A stretch of 64,000 nt of DNA from Bacteroidetes bacterium HGW-Bacteroidetes-6 (GTDB taxonomy: Bacteria; Bacteroidota; Bacteroidia; Bacteroidales; DTU049), in contig PHDB01000001.1 in assembly GCA_002842495.1 (NCBI GenBank), positions 62,001 through 126,000 on the forward strand, read 5' to 3'. The notes beneath the pieces are model-generated. The model had not been told where the DNA came from. It searched no databases and worked only from the letters and a program-made list of their open reading frames with translations. Every line of letters starts with the position of its first letter. Position 1 is the first letter of the stretch. Below, piece after piece: positions 41,964 to 49,908 of this stretch. The position numbers and the translations under genes are program-made.

Positions 41964-42281
41964 TTATGAGTTCATTTGGGGTGGCAAGCTCGATTTGCCT
42001 TCCACTCGCTTTCTATTTTCTTCGATGAGACGATCGTATTCTTTTTCGACCCATTTCTCATTCCATTTAAACACCTTAAAGTAATGAAACAGCAATGCAA
42101 CACCCCATCCTAGAGTGGGAAATAATGCCCAAGGAAAACCTACATTGAAAATGTAGTACATCATTATCCACAATAGCCACAGCAAAACATTGCCAAGGAT
42201 AAAAATGATAAGATGAGCCTTGAAGCTTACACGCGAACGAGCAATTCTCAATAATTCAGGATTGGCACTGTTGTTTTCCAT
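41964..42281 (-). CDS. 2TM domain protein
   Basis: A 105-residue protein with a basic N-terminal stretch, two membrane helices (about 23-43 and 47-66) and a charged C-terminus (FKWNEKWVEKEYDRLIEE), the layout of the '2TM domain' family. ATG at 42281 is used; a TTG at 42287 is possible but less likely. It lies between pyrH and frr in the operon, an unusual insertion of a membrane gene between these two translation and nucleotide genes. Confidence 0.75.
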   Translation of the reverse strand: MENNSANPELLRIARSRVSFKAHLIIFILGNVLLWLLWIMMYYIFNVGFPWALFPTLGWGVALLFHYFKVFKWNEKWVEKEYDRLIEENRKRVEGKSSLPPQMNS

Positions 42282-42287
42282 AATCAA

Positions 42288-42986
42288 CTACTTAACAATG
42301 GTTCCGATTTTTTCACCCCTGAGCAATGCGGCCAGATTTCCGGGTATATTTACGTCGAAAACCACAATAGGCATATTATTTTCGCGGCAAAGCGTAAAAG
42401 CGGTCATATCCATCACATTAAGATGCTTATCGTAAGCTTCAGCAAAACTGATTTCATCAAATTTTACTGCATGAGGATCTTTCTCAGGGTCAGCGGAGTA
42501 AACACCATCTACACGGGTACCCTTAAGCAAGGCATCAGCTTCGATTTCAACTGCACGAAGCGCTGCCGCCGAATCAGTAGTAAAATAAGGGTTTCCAGTG
42601 CCACCGGCTATAATCACAACGGTGTTCATGGAAAGCAACTCCACCGCAAGTGGTCCACTCATTTTACGACAAAGAGGCGAAATTTCGAGACCCGAAAGCA
42701 CTTCGGTTGCAATACCACGTTGTTTAAGAGTATCTTGCAATGCCAAACTGTTAATTACAGTTGCAAGCATGCCCATATAGTCGCCCTGCACCCGCGAAAC
42801 ACCTTTTTTACTTCCTCCAAGTCCTCTGAAAATATTACCTCCACCAAGCACTACTGCCACTTGCGCACCAAGTTTAAGTGCATCGGATATTTCATCGGCG
42901 AAAGCTGCAAGCATGCTTGTATCAATTCCAGAAGCTCCTTTCCCGGCCAACGATTCACCACTCAATTTCAACAAAATCCTTTTCAT
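42288..42986 (-). CDS. pyrH: UMP kinase
   Basis: A 232-residue amino-acid-kinase-fold enzyme that makes UDP from UMP. Motifs: LKLSGESLAG near the N-terminus, GGGNIFRG, the GGTGNPYFTTDSAAALRA segment and a C-terminal MDMTA segment. Length and motif order are normal. It precedes the 2TM gene and frr in the operon. Confidence 0.95.
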   Translation of the reverse strand: MKRILLKLSGESLAGKGASGIDTSMLAAFADEISDALKLGAQVAVVLGGGNIFRGLGGSKKGVSRVQGDYMGMLATVINSLALQDTLKQRGIATEVLSGLEISPLCRKMSGPLAVELLSMNTVVIIAGGTGNPYFTTDSAAALRAVEIEADALLKGTRVDGVYSADPEKDPHAVKFDEISFAEAYDKHLNVMDMTAFTLCRENNMPIVVFDVNIPGNLAALLRGEKIGTIVK

Positions 42987-42998
42987 CGAGGCTGATAT

Positions 42999-43424
42999 TT
43001 AGTATTTTTCTTCGTCAACTTTTCGTCCATTTTCGTCGTAAAATTCCCAATTACCGCTTTTGGCATCATTTATATATTCGCCACGATAACGAAGCTGTCC
43101 GTTTTCGTAATACACCTTCCGAACACCATTGGCTTTCCCATTGCTAAATTCACCTTCGCTCCAGAGGTTGCCGTTCTGATACCAGAAACGCCAAATTCCA
43201 TCGCGCTCACCATTTACAATAGCTCCTTCCGATTCCATTTTACCATTGGCATAGTAGGTTTCTTCTCTCAGCTTTTCGTGGGCCTCGTTGTCGGAATAAA
43301 AAACGACTTTTTTCTCTTTACCATCGGGCCATGTTTCTTCAATCACGCGAATGGTTTTTGTTCCGCAAGAAACAACCAATACGGCAATAAGCATCAAAAC
43401 CGGAAAAAGAATTAACTGTCTCAT
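42999..43424 (-). CDS. MORN-like repeat lipoprotein (YwqK family)
   Basis: A 141-residue lipoprotein with lipobox VVSC (C20) and repeats such as NGKMESEGAIVNGERDGIW and NGNLWSEGEFSNGKANGVR, the pattern of MORN/YwqK-type proteins. Members of this family are sometimes annotated as antitoxins, but that name does not fit a predicted lipoprotein in an operon with no toxin candidate. It starts by an ATGA overlap with the Skp-like gene and was probably exported to the envelope. Confidence 0.78.
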   Translation of the reverse strand: MRQLILFPVLMLIAVLVVSCGTKTIRVIEETWPDGKEKKVVFYSDNEAHEKLREETYYANGKMESEGAIVNGERDGIWRFWYQNGNLWSEGEFSNGKANGVRKVYYENGQLRYRGEYINDAKSGNWEFYDENGRKVDEEKY

Positions 43425-44068
43425 TCGGGTTTATAATCCTGATTCAACTTTTCGAGAACTGCACTGGTGATATCGAATTTATCGCTGGCGTACAAAATAC
43501 CTGCACCTTTGGTATAGCCAAGAACAAAATCGTATGGAAATTCTTCGGGGTAATGCTTTATAACACTATTCACTGAATCGATGAGTGCATAATTCATCTG
43601 CAGTTGAATAGTAGAAATCTGATTCGTATATTGATCGTTGAGAGCCATAAGGCCTTCCTGCTCGTTTTGCAACGCAATCTGCTGTTGTTTAGCCTGAGTT
43701 TCGGTGGTAATTTTTCCGTTCTGCATATTTTGCTGAAACAAATTCACTCGGGCTTCAAATCCCTGTTGACGAGTCTGAAGATCTTTTTGCAGACTATCCT
43801 GAAGTCTGGCAAGTTGCGCGCTCATGGTATCAACCATTACACATTTTGTCATCAGGCTATCAGAAACAACAAACGCAATTCGTAAATCGCCATTATCGTT
43901 TCCTGCAACATTTATTGTTTTCACAAAAGGATTGTAGAATTGCATTACTACCAACAATACTATTACCACAGCAGCAACAATATTAAAAATGGATTGGCCG
44001 TTCAAGGCACAACGTGTCTGTTTTTCGGTCGATGGCGTGTTATCGCCGGGCAAATTTTGGTTTTCCAT
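43421..44068 (-). CDS. Skp/OmpH-like protein with membrane anchor
   Basis: A 215-residue protein with one membrane helix (about 27-47), a short basic segment before it and a coiled-coil (about 75-165) followed by a small beta part, the organisation of Skp/OmpH periplasmic chaperones for outer-membrane proteins. In Skp the signal peptide is cleaved; here the N-terminus has about 25 polar residues before the helix and looks like an uncleaved anchor. It lies between recQ (9-base gap) and the MORN lipoprotein (4-base overlap). Confidence 0.75.
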   Translation of the reverse strand: MENQNLPGDNTPSTEKQTRCALNGQSIFNIVAAVVIVLLVVMQFYNPFVKTINVAGNDNGDLRIAFVVSDSLMTKCVMVDTMSAQLARLQDSLQKDLQTRQQGFEARVNLFQQNMQNGKITTETQAKQQQIALQNEQEGLMALNDQYTNQISTIQLQMNYALIDSVNSVIKHYPEEFPYDFVLGYTKGAGILYASDKFDITSAVLEKLNQDYKPE

Positions 44069-44077
44069 GATTTGTTT

Positions 44078-46276
44078 TTAGTTTCCGAGGTCTGACATAA
44101 ATTTGATACGCATCAGGCGAATTTCTTCGACACTGTATTCATTTTCGCCTAATTCGAGCAAAGCGTTTTCGATTGAATCGGTTTCGGCCTGGCGAAAATA
44201 GTCGAAAATCTCTTCCTGATGGTATGGATCGACATACTCATCAATGTAGAAGTTGAGGTTCAACCTGGTGCCGCTCGAGACGATACGTTCAAGTTCGTCG
44301 AGCAATTCTTCAAACATCAGGTTTTTAGCGGTAGCAAGATCTTCAAGTGCTACCTTGCGGTCAATAGCCTGAATAATATACACTTTAAGTCCGCTCTTAT
44401 TTACCGGCGATTTTACAACCATATCCATCGGTCGAATAATCTCATTTTCCTCAACATATCCCGAAATGAGTTTCAGGAATGGATCGCCGTATTTTTGCGC
44501 CTTGCCGGTGCCAACGCCGGTAATATTTTTCAGCTCTTCCATTGTTACAGGATACTGAATGGCCATATCTTCCAGTGATGGATCCTGAAAAATAACAAAT
44601 GGAGGAAGATTCTCCTTTTTTGCGATTTGTTTGCGCAAGTCCTTTAACATGCCAAACAATGCTTTGTCGGTGCCACTGCCACGTCCATCGGCAGCATTCA
44701 TTGCATCTTCATCTTTTTCTTCTTCGATGTTACGATCTTTCGTCAACATAAGTGATGTGGGGTTATTCAAGTAATCTTTTCCTTTTTCTGTAATTTTCAG
44801 TACGCCATAGTTTTCGATATCTTTGGCTAGATAATTCATAATCAACAACTGCCTTACGACCGAATTCCAATATCTTTCGGGTTTTTCGCCACCTTTGCCA
44901 AATACCGAAAGTTTTTCGGCTTTGAGTTGCTTCATCGAAGGCGATTTGCTACCGGTAACAATATCGACAATACTTTTTGTTTTAAACTGCTCCTGTGTCT
45001 CATCGATGGTGTCGAGAACCAAAAGGGCTTCTTCTTCTCCTTCAAAAGTGTCGCGTGGAAAAAGACAGTTGTCACAACTCTGACAATTATCTTCGTGATA
45101 GTTCTCCCCAAAATAATGCAGCAGCTGTTTACGGCGGCAAACCGAACTTTCAGCGAACGAAATGGTTTCAATCAATAAATGCTGCGCAATTTCCTGCTCA
45201 GCTACACCTTTGTCTTTCGAAAACTTCTCGAATTTCTGCAAATCATCAATGCTGTAAAAGGCAATACATTGACCTTCCCCTCCATCGCGACCTGAGCGAC
45301 CTGTTTCCTGATAATAGCTTTCGAGACTTTTGGGCATGTCGTAATGCACCACATACCGGATATCGGGTTTGTCGATTCCCATTCCAAAAGCAATAGTAGC
45401 AATCATTACATCAACTTCTTCCATCAGAAACATGTCCTGATTCTGACGACGAACCGATGCATCGAGTCCGGCATGATAAGGCAAAGCCTTAATGCCATTT
45501 ACTTGCAAAAACTCCGCAAGTTCTTCTGTTTTCTTTCTGCTCAGGCAATAAACAATACCACTTTTACCTTCGTTTTGCTTAACAAATTTGAGCAATTCAC
45601 GATTAACATCTTTATATTTAGGTCGTACCTCGTAATATAGGTTAGGCCTGTTGAACGAAGATATAAAAACCGCAGGATCAATTAGTCTGAGTGTTTTAAG
45701 AATATCCTGTTGAACTTTAGGTGTTGCTGTTGCTGTTAGAGCAATGAGTGGAACTCGTTTTCCTATAGCATCAACAATAGGTCTGATTCGGCGATATTCG
45801 GGACGAAAGTCGTGACCCCATTCCGAAATACAGTGAGCCTCGTCGATGGCATAGAATGAAATATTAATTTTTTGTAGAAACTCGACATTTTCGTCTTTGG
45901 TGAGCGATTCAGGGGCAACATATAAAAGCTTCGTTTTTCCCGAGAGCAAATCTTCGTGAACCACATTCATTTCGGTTTTCGAAAGCGAGCTATTCATTAC
46001 GTGAGCAATGCCATCCTCGGCACCAAAATTGCGAATGTTATCGACCTGATTTTTCATTAATGCGATCAGAGGTGAAATCACAATAGCTGTTCCGGGCAAA
46101 AGCAAAGCGGGTAATTGATAACAAAGCGACTTTCCGCCACCTGTTGGCATAATCACAAAAGTGTCTTTCCCTGCCAACAAGCTCTCAATAATCTCCTGCT
46201 GTTCGCCTTTGAATCGTTCAAAGCCGAACACGCTTTTCAACATCGCTCGCATATCACCAACCTCTATTGTTTTCAT
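44078..46276 (-). CDS. recQ: ATP-dependent DNA helicase RecQ
   Basis: A 732-residue superfamily 2 helicase used in recombination and fork repair. It has Walker A MPTGGGKS near residue 50, DEAH within YAIDEAHCISEWGHDF, the arginine finger QETGRSGRDG, a four-cysteine zinc module (SCDNC) and a C-terminal HRDC-like region with ITGVGTGKAQKYG. Length is longer than E. coli RecQ because of an insert and tail of about 100 residues, as in other Bacteroidota. It leads the six-gene operon that ends with frr. Confidence 0.95.
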   Translation of the reverse strand: MKTIEVGDMRAMLKSVFGFERFKGEQQEIIESLLAGKDTFVIMPTGGGKSLCYQLPALLLPGTAIVISPLIALMKNQVDNIRNFGAEDGIAHVMNSSLSKTEMNVVHEDLLSGKTKLLYVAPESLTKDENVEFLQKINISFYAIDEAHCISEWGHDFRPEYRRIRPIVDAIGKRVPLIALTATATPKVQQDILKTLRLIDPAVFISSFNRPNLYYEVRPKYKDVNRELLKFVKQNEGKSGIVYCLSRKKTEELAEFLQVNGIKALPYHAGLDASVRRQNQDMFLMEEVDVMIATIAFGMGIDKPDIRYVVHYDMPKSLESYYQETGRSGRDGGEGQCIAFYSIDDLQKFEKFSKDKGVAEQEIAQHLLIETISFAESSVCRRKQLLHYFGENYHEDNCQSCDNCLFPRDTFEGEEEALLVLDTIDETQEQFKTKSIVDIVTGSKSPSMKQLKAEKLSVFGKGGEKPERYWNSVVRQLLIMNYLAKDIENYGVLKITEKGKDYLNNPTSLMLTKDRNIEEEKDEDAMNAADGRGSGTDKALFGMLKDLRKQIAKKENLPPFVIFQDPSLEDMAIQYPVTMEELKNITGVGTGKAQKYGDPFLKLISGYVEENEIIRPMDMVVKSPVNKSGLKVYIIQAIDRKVALEDLATAKNLMFEELLDELERIVSSGTRLNLNFYIDEYVDPYHQEEIFDYFRQAETDSIENALLELGENEYSVEEIRLMRIKFMSDLGN

Positions 46277-46319
46277 TCTTTTTTCCTAACCTTTTCCGTC
46301 GTAAAAATTTTTGGAGTTG

Positions 46320-46327
46320 CAAAAATA
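46320..46327 (-). promoter_or_regulatory. -7 box of the recQ operon
   Basis: TATTTTTG on the minus strand, 43 bases before the recQ start codon. Confidence 0.35.
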
Positions 46328-46396
46328 ACATTTAAAGGTAATAAGAAATTATTTATGCCTTCAAAAAAAAATTCCGCATTACAATTGCAAAAAAAC

Positions 46397-46404
46397 TAAC
46401 TTTG
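46397..46404 (+). promoter_or_regulatory. -7 box of the AhpD-like gene
   Basis: TAACTTTG fits TAnnTTTG, 21 bases before the ATG at 46426. Confidence 0.4.
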
Positions 46405-46425
46405 TTTATTAAACAACATCTTCGC

Positions 46426-46773
46426 ATGTCTATGATTACAGAATATCAGGAATATCGCTCCCGAATGAATCAACGCATTCTTGCTTCCGACAACAAAATT
46501 ATCAAAAGAATTTATTCCGTCGACACCTTAGCCTATCAGGATGGAGTACTCGATGGTAAAACCAAGGAAATGTTAGGACTGATTTCGTCACTGGTGCTTC
46601 GTTGCGACGATTGTGTGAAGTATCATCTCGAAAAGTGTTTTGAACTTGGCGTACAGACCGATGAAATATTTGAAATATTCGGAATAGCCATGCTGGTTGG
46701 AGGAAGCATTGTAATACCACACAGCAGGCGGGCAACTGAATTCTGGGACGAGTTACTGAAAACAAATGATTAA
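46426..46773 (+). CDS. Carboxymuconolactone decarboxylase/AhpD-like protein
   Basis: A 115-residue all-helical protein with the AhpD CxxC-x3-H motif (RCDDCVKYHLEKCFELG), so it can probably undergo thiol redox chemistry. AhpD-like proteins often reduce peroxiredoxins or act as small redox carriers; there is no ahpC gene nearby. Two adjacent ATG codons (46426 and 46432) could start it; I use the first. Its 3' end overlaps the next gene's start by eight bases. Confidence 0.85.
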   Translation: MSMITEYQEYRSRMNQRILASDNKIIKRIYSVDTLAYQDGVLDGKTKEMLGLISSLVLRCDDCVKYHLEKCFELGVQTDEIFEIFGIAMLVGGSIVIPHSRRATEFWDELLKTND

Positions 46774-49228
46774 AGCCTGCACATTCTTTTTTGTCTTATT
46801 TTTAGCTGCATTGAGTTCAAATATTTGCGGTCAAAGCACTCGTATCCTTGGTTACATAAAGGATTCACTAAGCAATGAGGCTTTACCATTCGTAAGCGTA
46901 GCATTTGTCGGAACGAGTATAGGCACAACAACTGATTTTGAAGGCAACTTTAAGCTAGAAGCCAATACAAATGCCGATTCTATTCAAATAAGTTGCCTGG
47001 GGTACAAAAAAACCACCATTGCTATAAAAAGAGGACAATTTCAGGAAATATCTATACTTCTACCTTCAGAAAACATTACTTTGGACGAAGTAATTATATT
47101 GCCGGGCGAAAACCCAGCCGAAATATTGTTAAAGAAAGTTATCAAAGAAAAAAGATACAACTCTCCCGACCGTTCCGACTTTTACGAAGTAGATGTTTAC
47201 AACAAAGTTCAGATTGATGCCAATAATATTTCCGACGAGTTCAAACAACAACGTGCATTAAAAAAATTCGACTGGATTTTTAATTATACCGACACATCGC
47301 TAATTAACGGGAAAGTGTATCTCCCACTGTTTCTCACCGAAAGTCTTTCGAAAGTTTATTTTCGAGGCAATCCGCGTTCAAAACGCGAATATATTGAGGC
47401 CGTTAAAGTTTCGGGAATCGAAAACGAAAGTATAGCTCAATATCTTGGCAATATGTATCAGAATGTAAACATCTACGACAACCTGATTACTATTTTTGAC
47501 AAGAATTTCGTGAGCCCTGTTTCCGACTTTGGTCTTTCTTACTACAAATACTACTTAATGGACAGCACCTTCATTGGCGACGATTGGTGCTATAAAGTGA
47601 TGTTTAAACCTCGCCGCAAGCAAGAGCTTACATTTTCGGGCAACTTTTGGATTGTTGACAGCTCGTTTGCTGTAAAACAATACGAAATGCGCGTGGTTCC
47701 CGATGCCAACATCAATTTTGTTAACGATCTCATTATTGAGCAGCACTACTTCGAAACCGACTCGGGTTACTGGATGCCCGAAAAGGAAAATCTAGTGATT
47801 GATTTCAACGTAAACCAGAACAATCAGAAAGGCACCATGGGTTTTTATGGACACAAAACCACCTCCTACAAAAATTACATCATAGGGCAACCCAAAGAAA
47901 ATTCGTTTTACAACGACCCGGAAAGAGTTGTGGTTTCCGATGACGCCTACACCAAAGATGATGCATTTTGGCTTACAAGTCGGCATGACACACTCGACAA
48001 AGACGAAAAAACCATTTATTTTGTAGTCGACAGTGTTAAAAAGATGCCTCGTTTCAACACGTATCTCGATATCATTAACATGTTTCTATCGGGCTATCTG
48101 AATTGGGGCAAAGTCGAAATTGGGCCTTATGCTTCAATGTTGAGCTTCAACGAAATTGAAGGAACACGATTCCGCTTTGGCGGACGAACAACATACTGTT
48201 TTAGTAAAAAAATAAGACCATCAGCCTATATAGCCTGGGGAACGCTCGATCAGGAGTTCAAATATGGAGGCGGATTCCTGTGGATGCTTAATAAAAATCC
48301 ACGCCGTGCTTTCAATATTCAGTATAAACACGACATGGAACAGCTCGGCATGAGCCCGACCGGATTCCGTGAAGATTTTTTACTTGCTAGTTTTATCACC
48401 CGTAATCCAGCCAACAAGCTCACCATGGTAAACGAATTAAAATCGCATTATGAACATGAATGGTTTCCGGGCTTTTCGAATACCGTACGCTTTCTTCATA
48501 AAGATATAACTCCCATTGGCGACTCTGTTTTCAATTTTGGAGAAGGCACGACCTGTGAAAAAATTACCACAAGCGAAATCACATTCGAAATGCGGTTTGC
48601 CTACAAAGAACGATTTGTGTACAACGATTTCAACCGCACCAGCATGGGCACAACATTCCCCATAATTCAACTGCGTTATAGCAAAGGCATTAAAGATTTG
48701 TGGAGCGGAAACTATAACTACCAAAAAGCAAGTATTTATTTTAACGATTGGTTCAACATTGGATCGCTGGGCTGGTCGAAATATGTGATTGAAGTGGGGA
48801 AAATATGGGGTAGGCTTCCCTATCCTTTCCTGAAAATGCACGAAGGCAACGAAACTTTCTTTTTCGATGAAACATCGTTCAACACCATGAACTATTTCGA
48901 GTTTGTAAGCGACGAATGGGTGAGTCTTTACTATACACATAGGTTCGACGGATTGTTTTTGAATCATATTCCGCTCATGCGTAAACTCAAATGGCGCGAA
49001 GTAATTTGGGGAAAAGGAGTTATTGGCAGCTTGTCGGATGCCAATCGAAGCTACAGCGAATTTCCAACCGGGATGTACACACTCAGCAAACCATTTTTGG
49101 AAGCCGGAGTGGGTATAGAAAACATTTTTAAATTTTTGCGTATTGATGGCGTATGGCGCCTAAGTTATCTCGATCACCCCGATATTGCAAAATTCCAAAT
49201 TATGTTTGGGATGCAGGTGTTTTTCTAG
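46766..49228 (+). CDS. DUF5686 protein with carboxypeptidase-regulatory-like domain
   Basis: An 820-residue secreted protein. A signal peptide (about 1-23) is followed by a carboxypeptidase regulatory-like (CarboxypepD_reg) domain, about 27-110, with LPFVSVAFVGTSIGTTTDFEGNF, then the long DUF5686 region with many strands. This is the layout of TonB-receptor-related outer-membrane proteins without a full TonB-dependent barrel. The function is unknown. It overlaps the AhpD-like gene by eight bases and is 126 bases from the next small secreted protein. Confidence 0.85.
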   Translation: MIKACTFFFVLFLAALSSNICGQSTRILGYIKDSLSNEALPFVSVAFVGTSIGTTTDFEGNFKLEANTNADSIQISCLGYKKTTIAIKRGQFQEISILLPSENITLDEVIILPGENPAEILLKKVIKEKRYNSPDRSDFYEVDVYNKVQIDANNISDEFKQQRALKKFDWIFNYTDTSLINGKVYLPLFLTESLSKVYFRGNPRSKREYIEAVKVSGIENESIAQYLGNMYQNVNIYDNLITIFDKNFVSPVSDFGLSYYKYYLMDSTFIGDDWCYKVMFKPRRKQELTFSGNFWIVDSSFAVKQYEMRVVPDANINFVNDLIIEQHYFETDSGYWMPEKENLVIDFNVNQNNQKGTMGFYGHKTTSYKNYIIGQPKENSFYNDPERVVVSDDAYTKDDAFWLTSRHDTLDKDEKTIYFVVDSVKKMPRFNTYLDIINMFLSGYLNWGKVEIGPYASMLSFNEIEGTRFRFGGRTTYCFSKKIRPSAYIAWGTLDQEFKYGGGFLWMLNKNPRRAFNIQYKHDMEQLGMSPTGFREDFLLASFITRNPANKLTMVNELKSHYEHEWFPGFSNTVRFLHKDITPIGDSVFNFGEGTTCEKITTSEITFEMRFAYKERFVYNDFNRTSMGTTFPIIQLRYSKGIKDLWSGNYNYQKASIYFNDWFNIGSLGWSKYVIEVGKIWGRLPYPFLKMHEGNETFFFDETSFNTMNYFEFVSDEWVSLYYTHRFDGLFLNHIPLMRKLKWREVIWGKGVIGSLSDANRSYSEFPTGMYTLSKPFLEAGVGIENIFKFLRIDGVWRLSYLDHPDIAKFQIMFGMQVFF

Positions 49229-49316
49229 TAAAACGCGCAGACTTACTTTTTGTCGATACATAAGAAAAAAATATTAAAATTTTCAATTACCTGTAAAATT
49301 CCTCAATTATTACCTT

Positions 49317-49324
49317 TATATTTG
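49317..49324 (+). promoter_or_regulatory. -7 box before the small secreted protein and adhesin-like genes
   Basis: TATATTTG fits TAnnTTTG, 30 bases before the ATG at 49355. Confidence 0.45.
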
Positions 49325-49354
49325 CATCTAATTCTATATTAATTATTTCGGGGG

Positions 49355-49906
49355 ATGGGAGATATTTACACAAAATGGCTTTTGGCCATCATCATGAATT
49401 TGATGATTTTTTCTTCAGGTATCAAGGCTCAAACGCCAAACAACAGCGAAATGCTGATCGATACCACCTACCATGCTATTGGTGACTCCTTCACTATCGA
49501 AGGAACAGGAGTAAGCATTATTCCGCCGGCTTATTTCATCCCTTTTGTTCAAGACGGAAAAATTGGTTTCATCCACAAAGGAGCTGGCAGTACAATACAA
49601 ATCCAGATTCTTGACAGCATCCTCTATACTTTTGTGGCAGCTGGTTTCACCGAAGAACAAATGCTAAAACAACATGCCGTGCTCAAGGAACATGGCTCGG
49701 TTTTGACCAATAGTGGAAAACAAGCCGAATTTTTCATCATCTCCTTCTTCATCAAGGCCCTCGATAAAGATGTTGAATACGAACGAATGATGCTCCTCAC
49801 AGGCGACTACAAACGAACTATCTGGGTGAGTGCAAACTATCCGGTAATGGCAAAACCTGTTGTTTACAGTGTATTGAGAGAAAGTTTACTCACTATAGAA
49901 TTTTAA
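49355..49906 (+). CDS. Small secreted protein, unknown function
   Basis: A 183-residue protein with a signal peptide (about 1-25) and about 155 residues of mixed alpha/beta. GTGVSIIPPAYFIPF at about 50-63 resembles segments of small periplasmic PsbP- or DUF1795-like proteins, but I cannot make a firm assignment. The stop is two bases from the start of the large adhesin-like gene, so they are co-transcribed. Confidence 0.65.
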   Translation: MGDIYTKWLLAIIMNLMIFSSGIKAQTPNNSEMLIDTTYHAIGDSFTIEGTGVSIIPPAYFIPFVQDGKIGFIHKGAGSTIQIQILDSILYTFVAAGFTEEQMLKQHAVLKEHGSVLTNSGKQAEFFIISFFIKALDKDVEYERMMLLTGDYKRTIWVSANYPVMAKPVVYSVLRESLLTIEF

Positions 49907-49908
49907 TT

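Noticed and set aside
42999-43424. YwqK-type antitoxin as part of a toxin-antitoxin pair
   Set aside because: The protein is a predicted lipoprotein in a housekeeping operon with no toxin candidate next to it.
48437-48967. 176-codon minus-strand frame inside the DUF5686 gene
   Set aside because: Antisense shadow of a well-supported gene.
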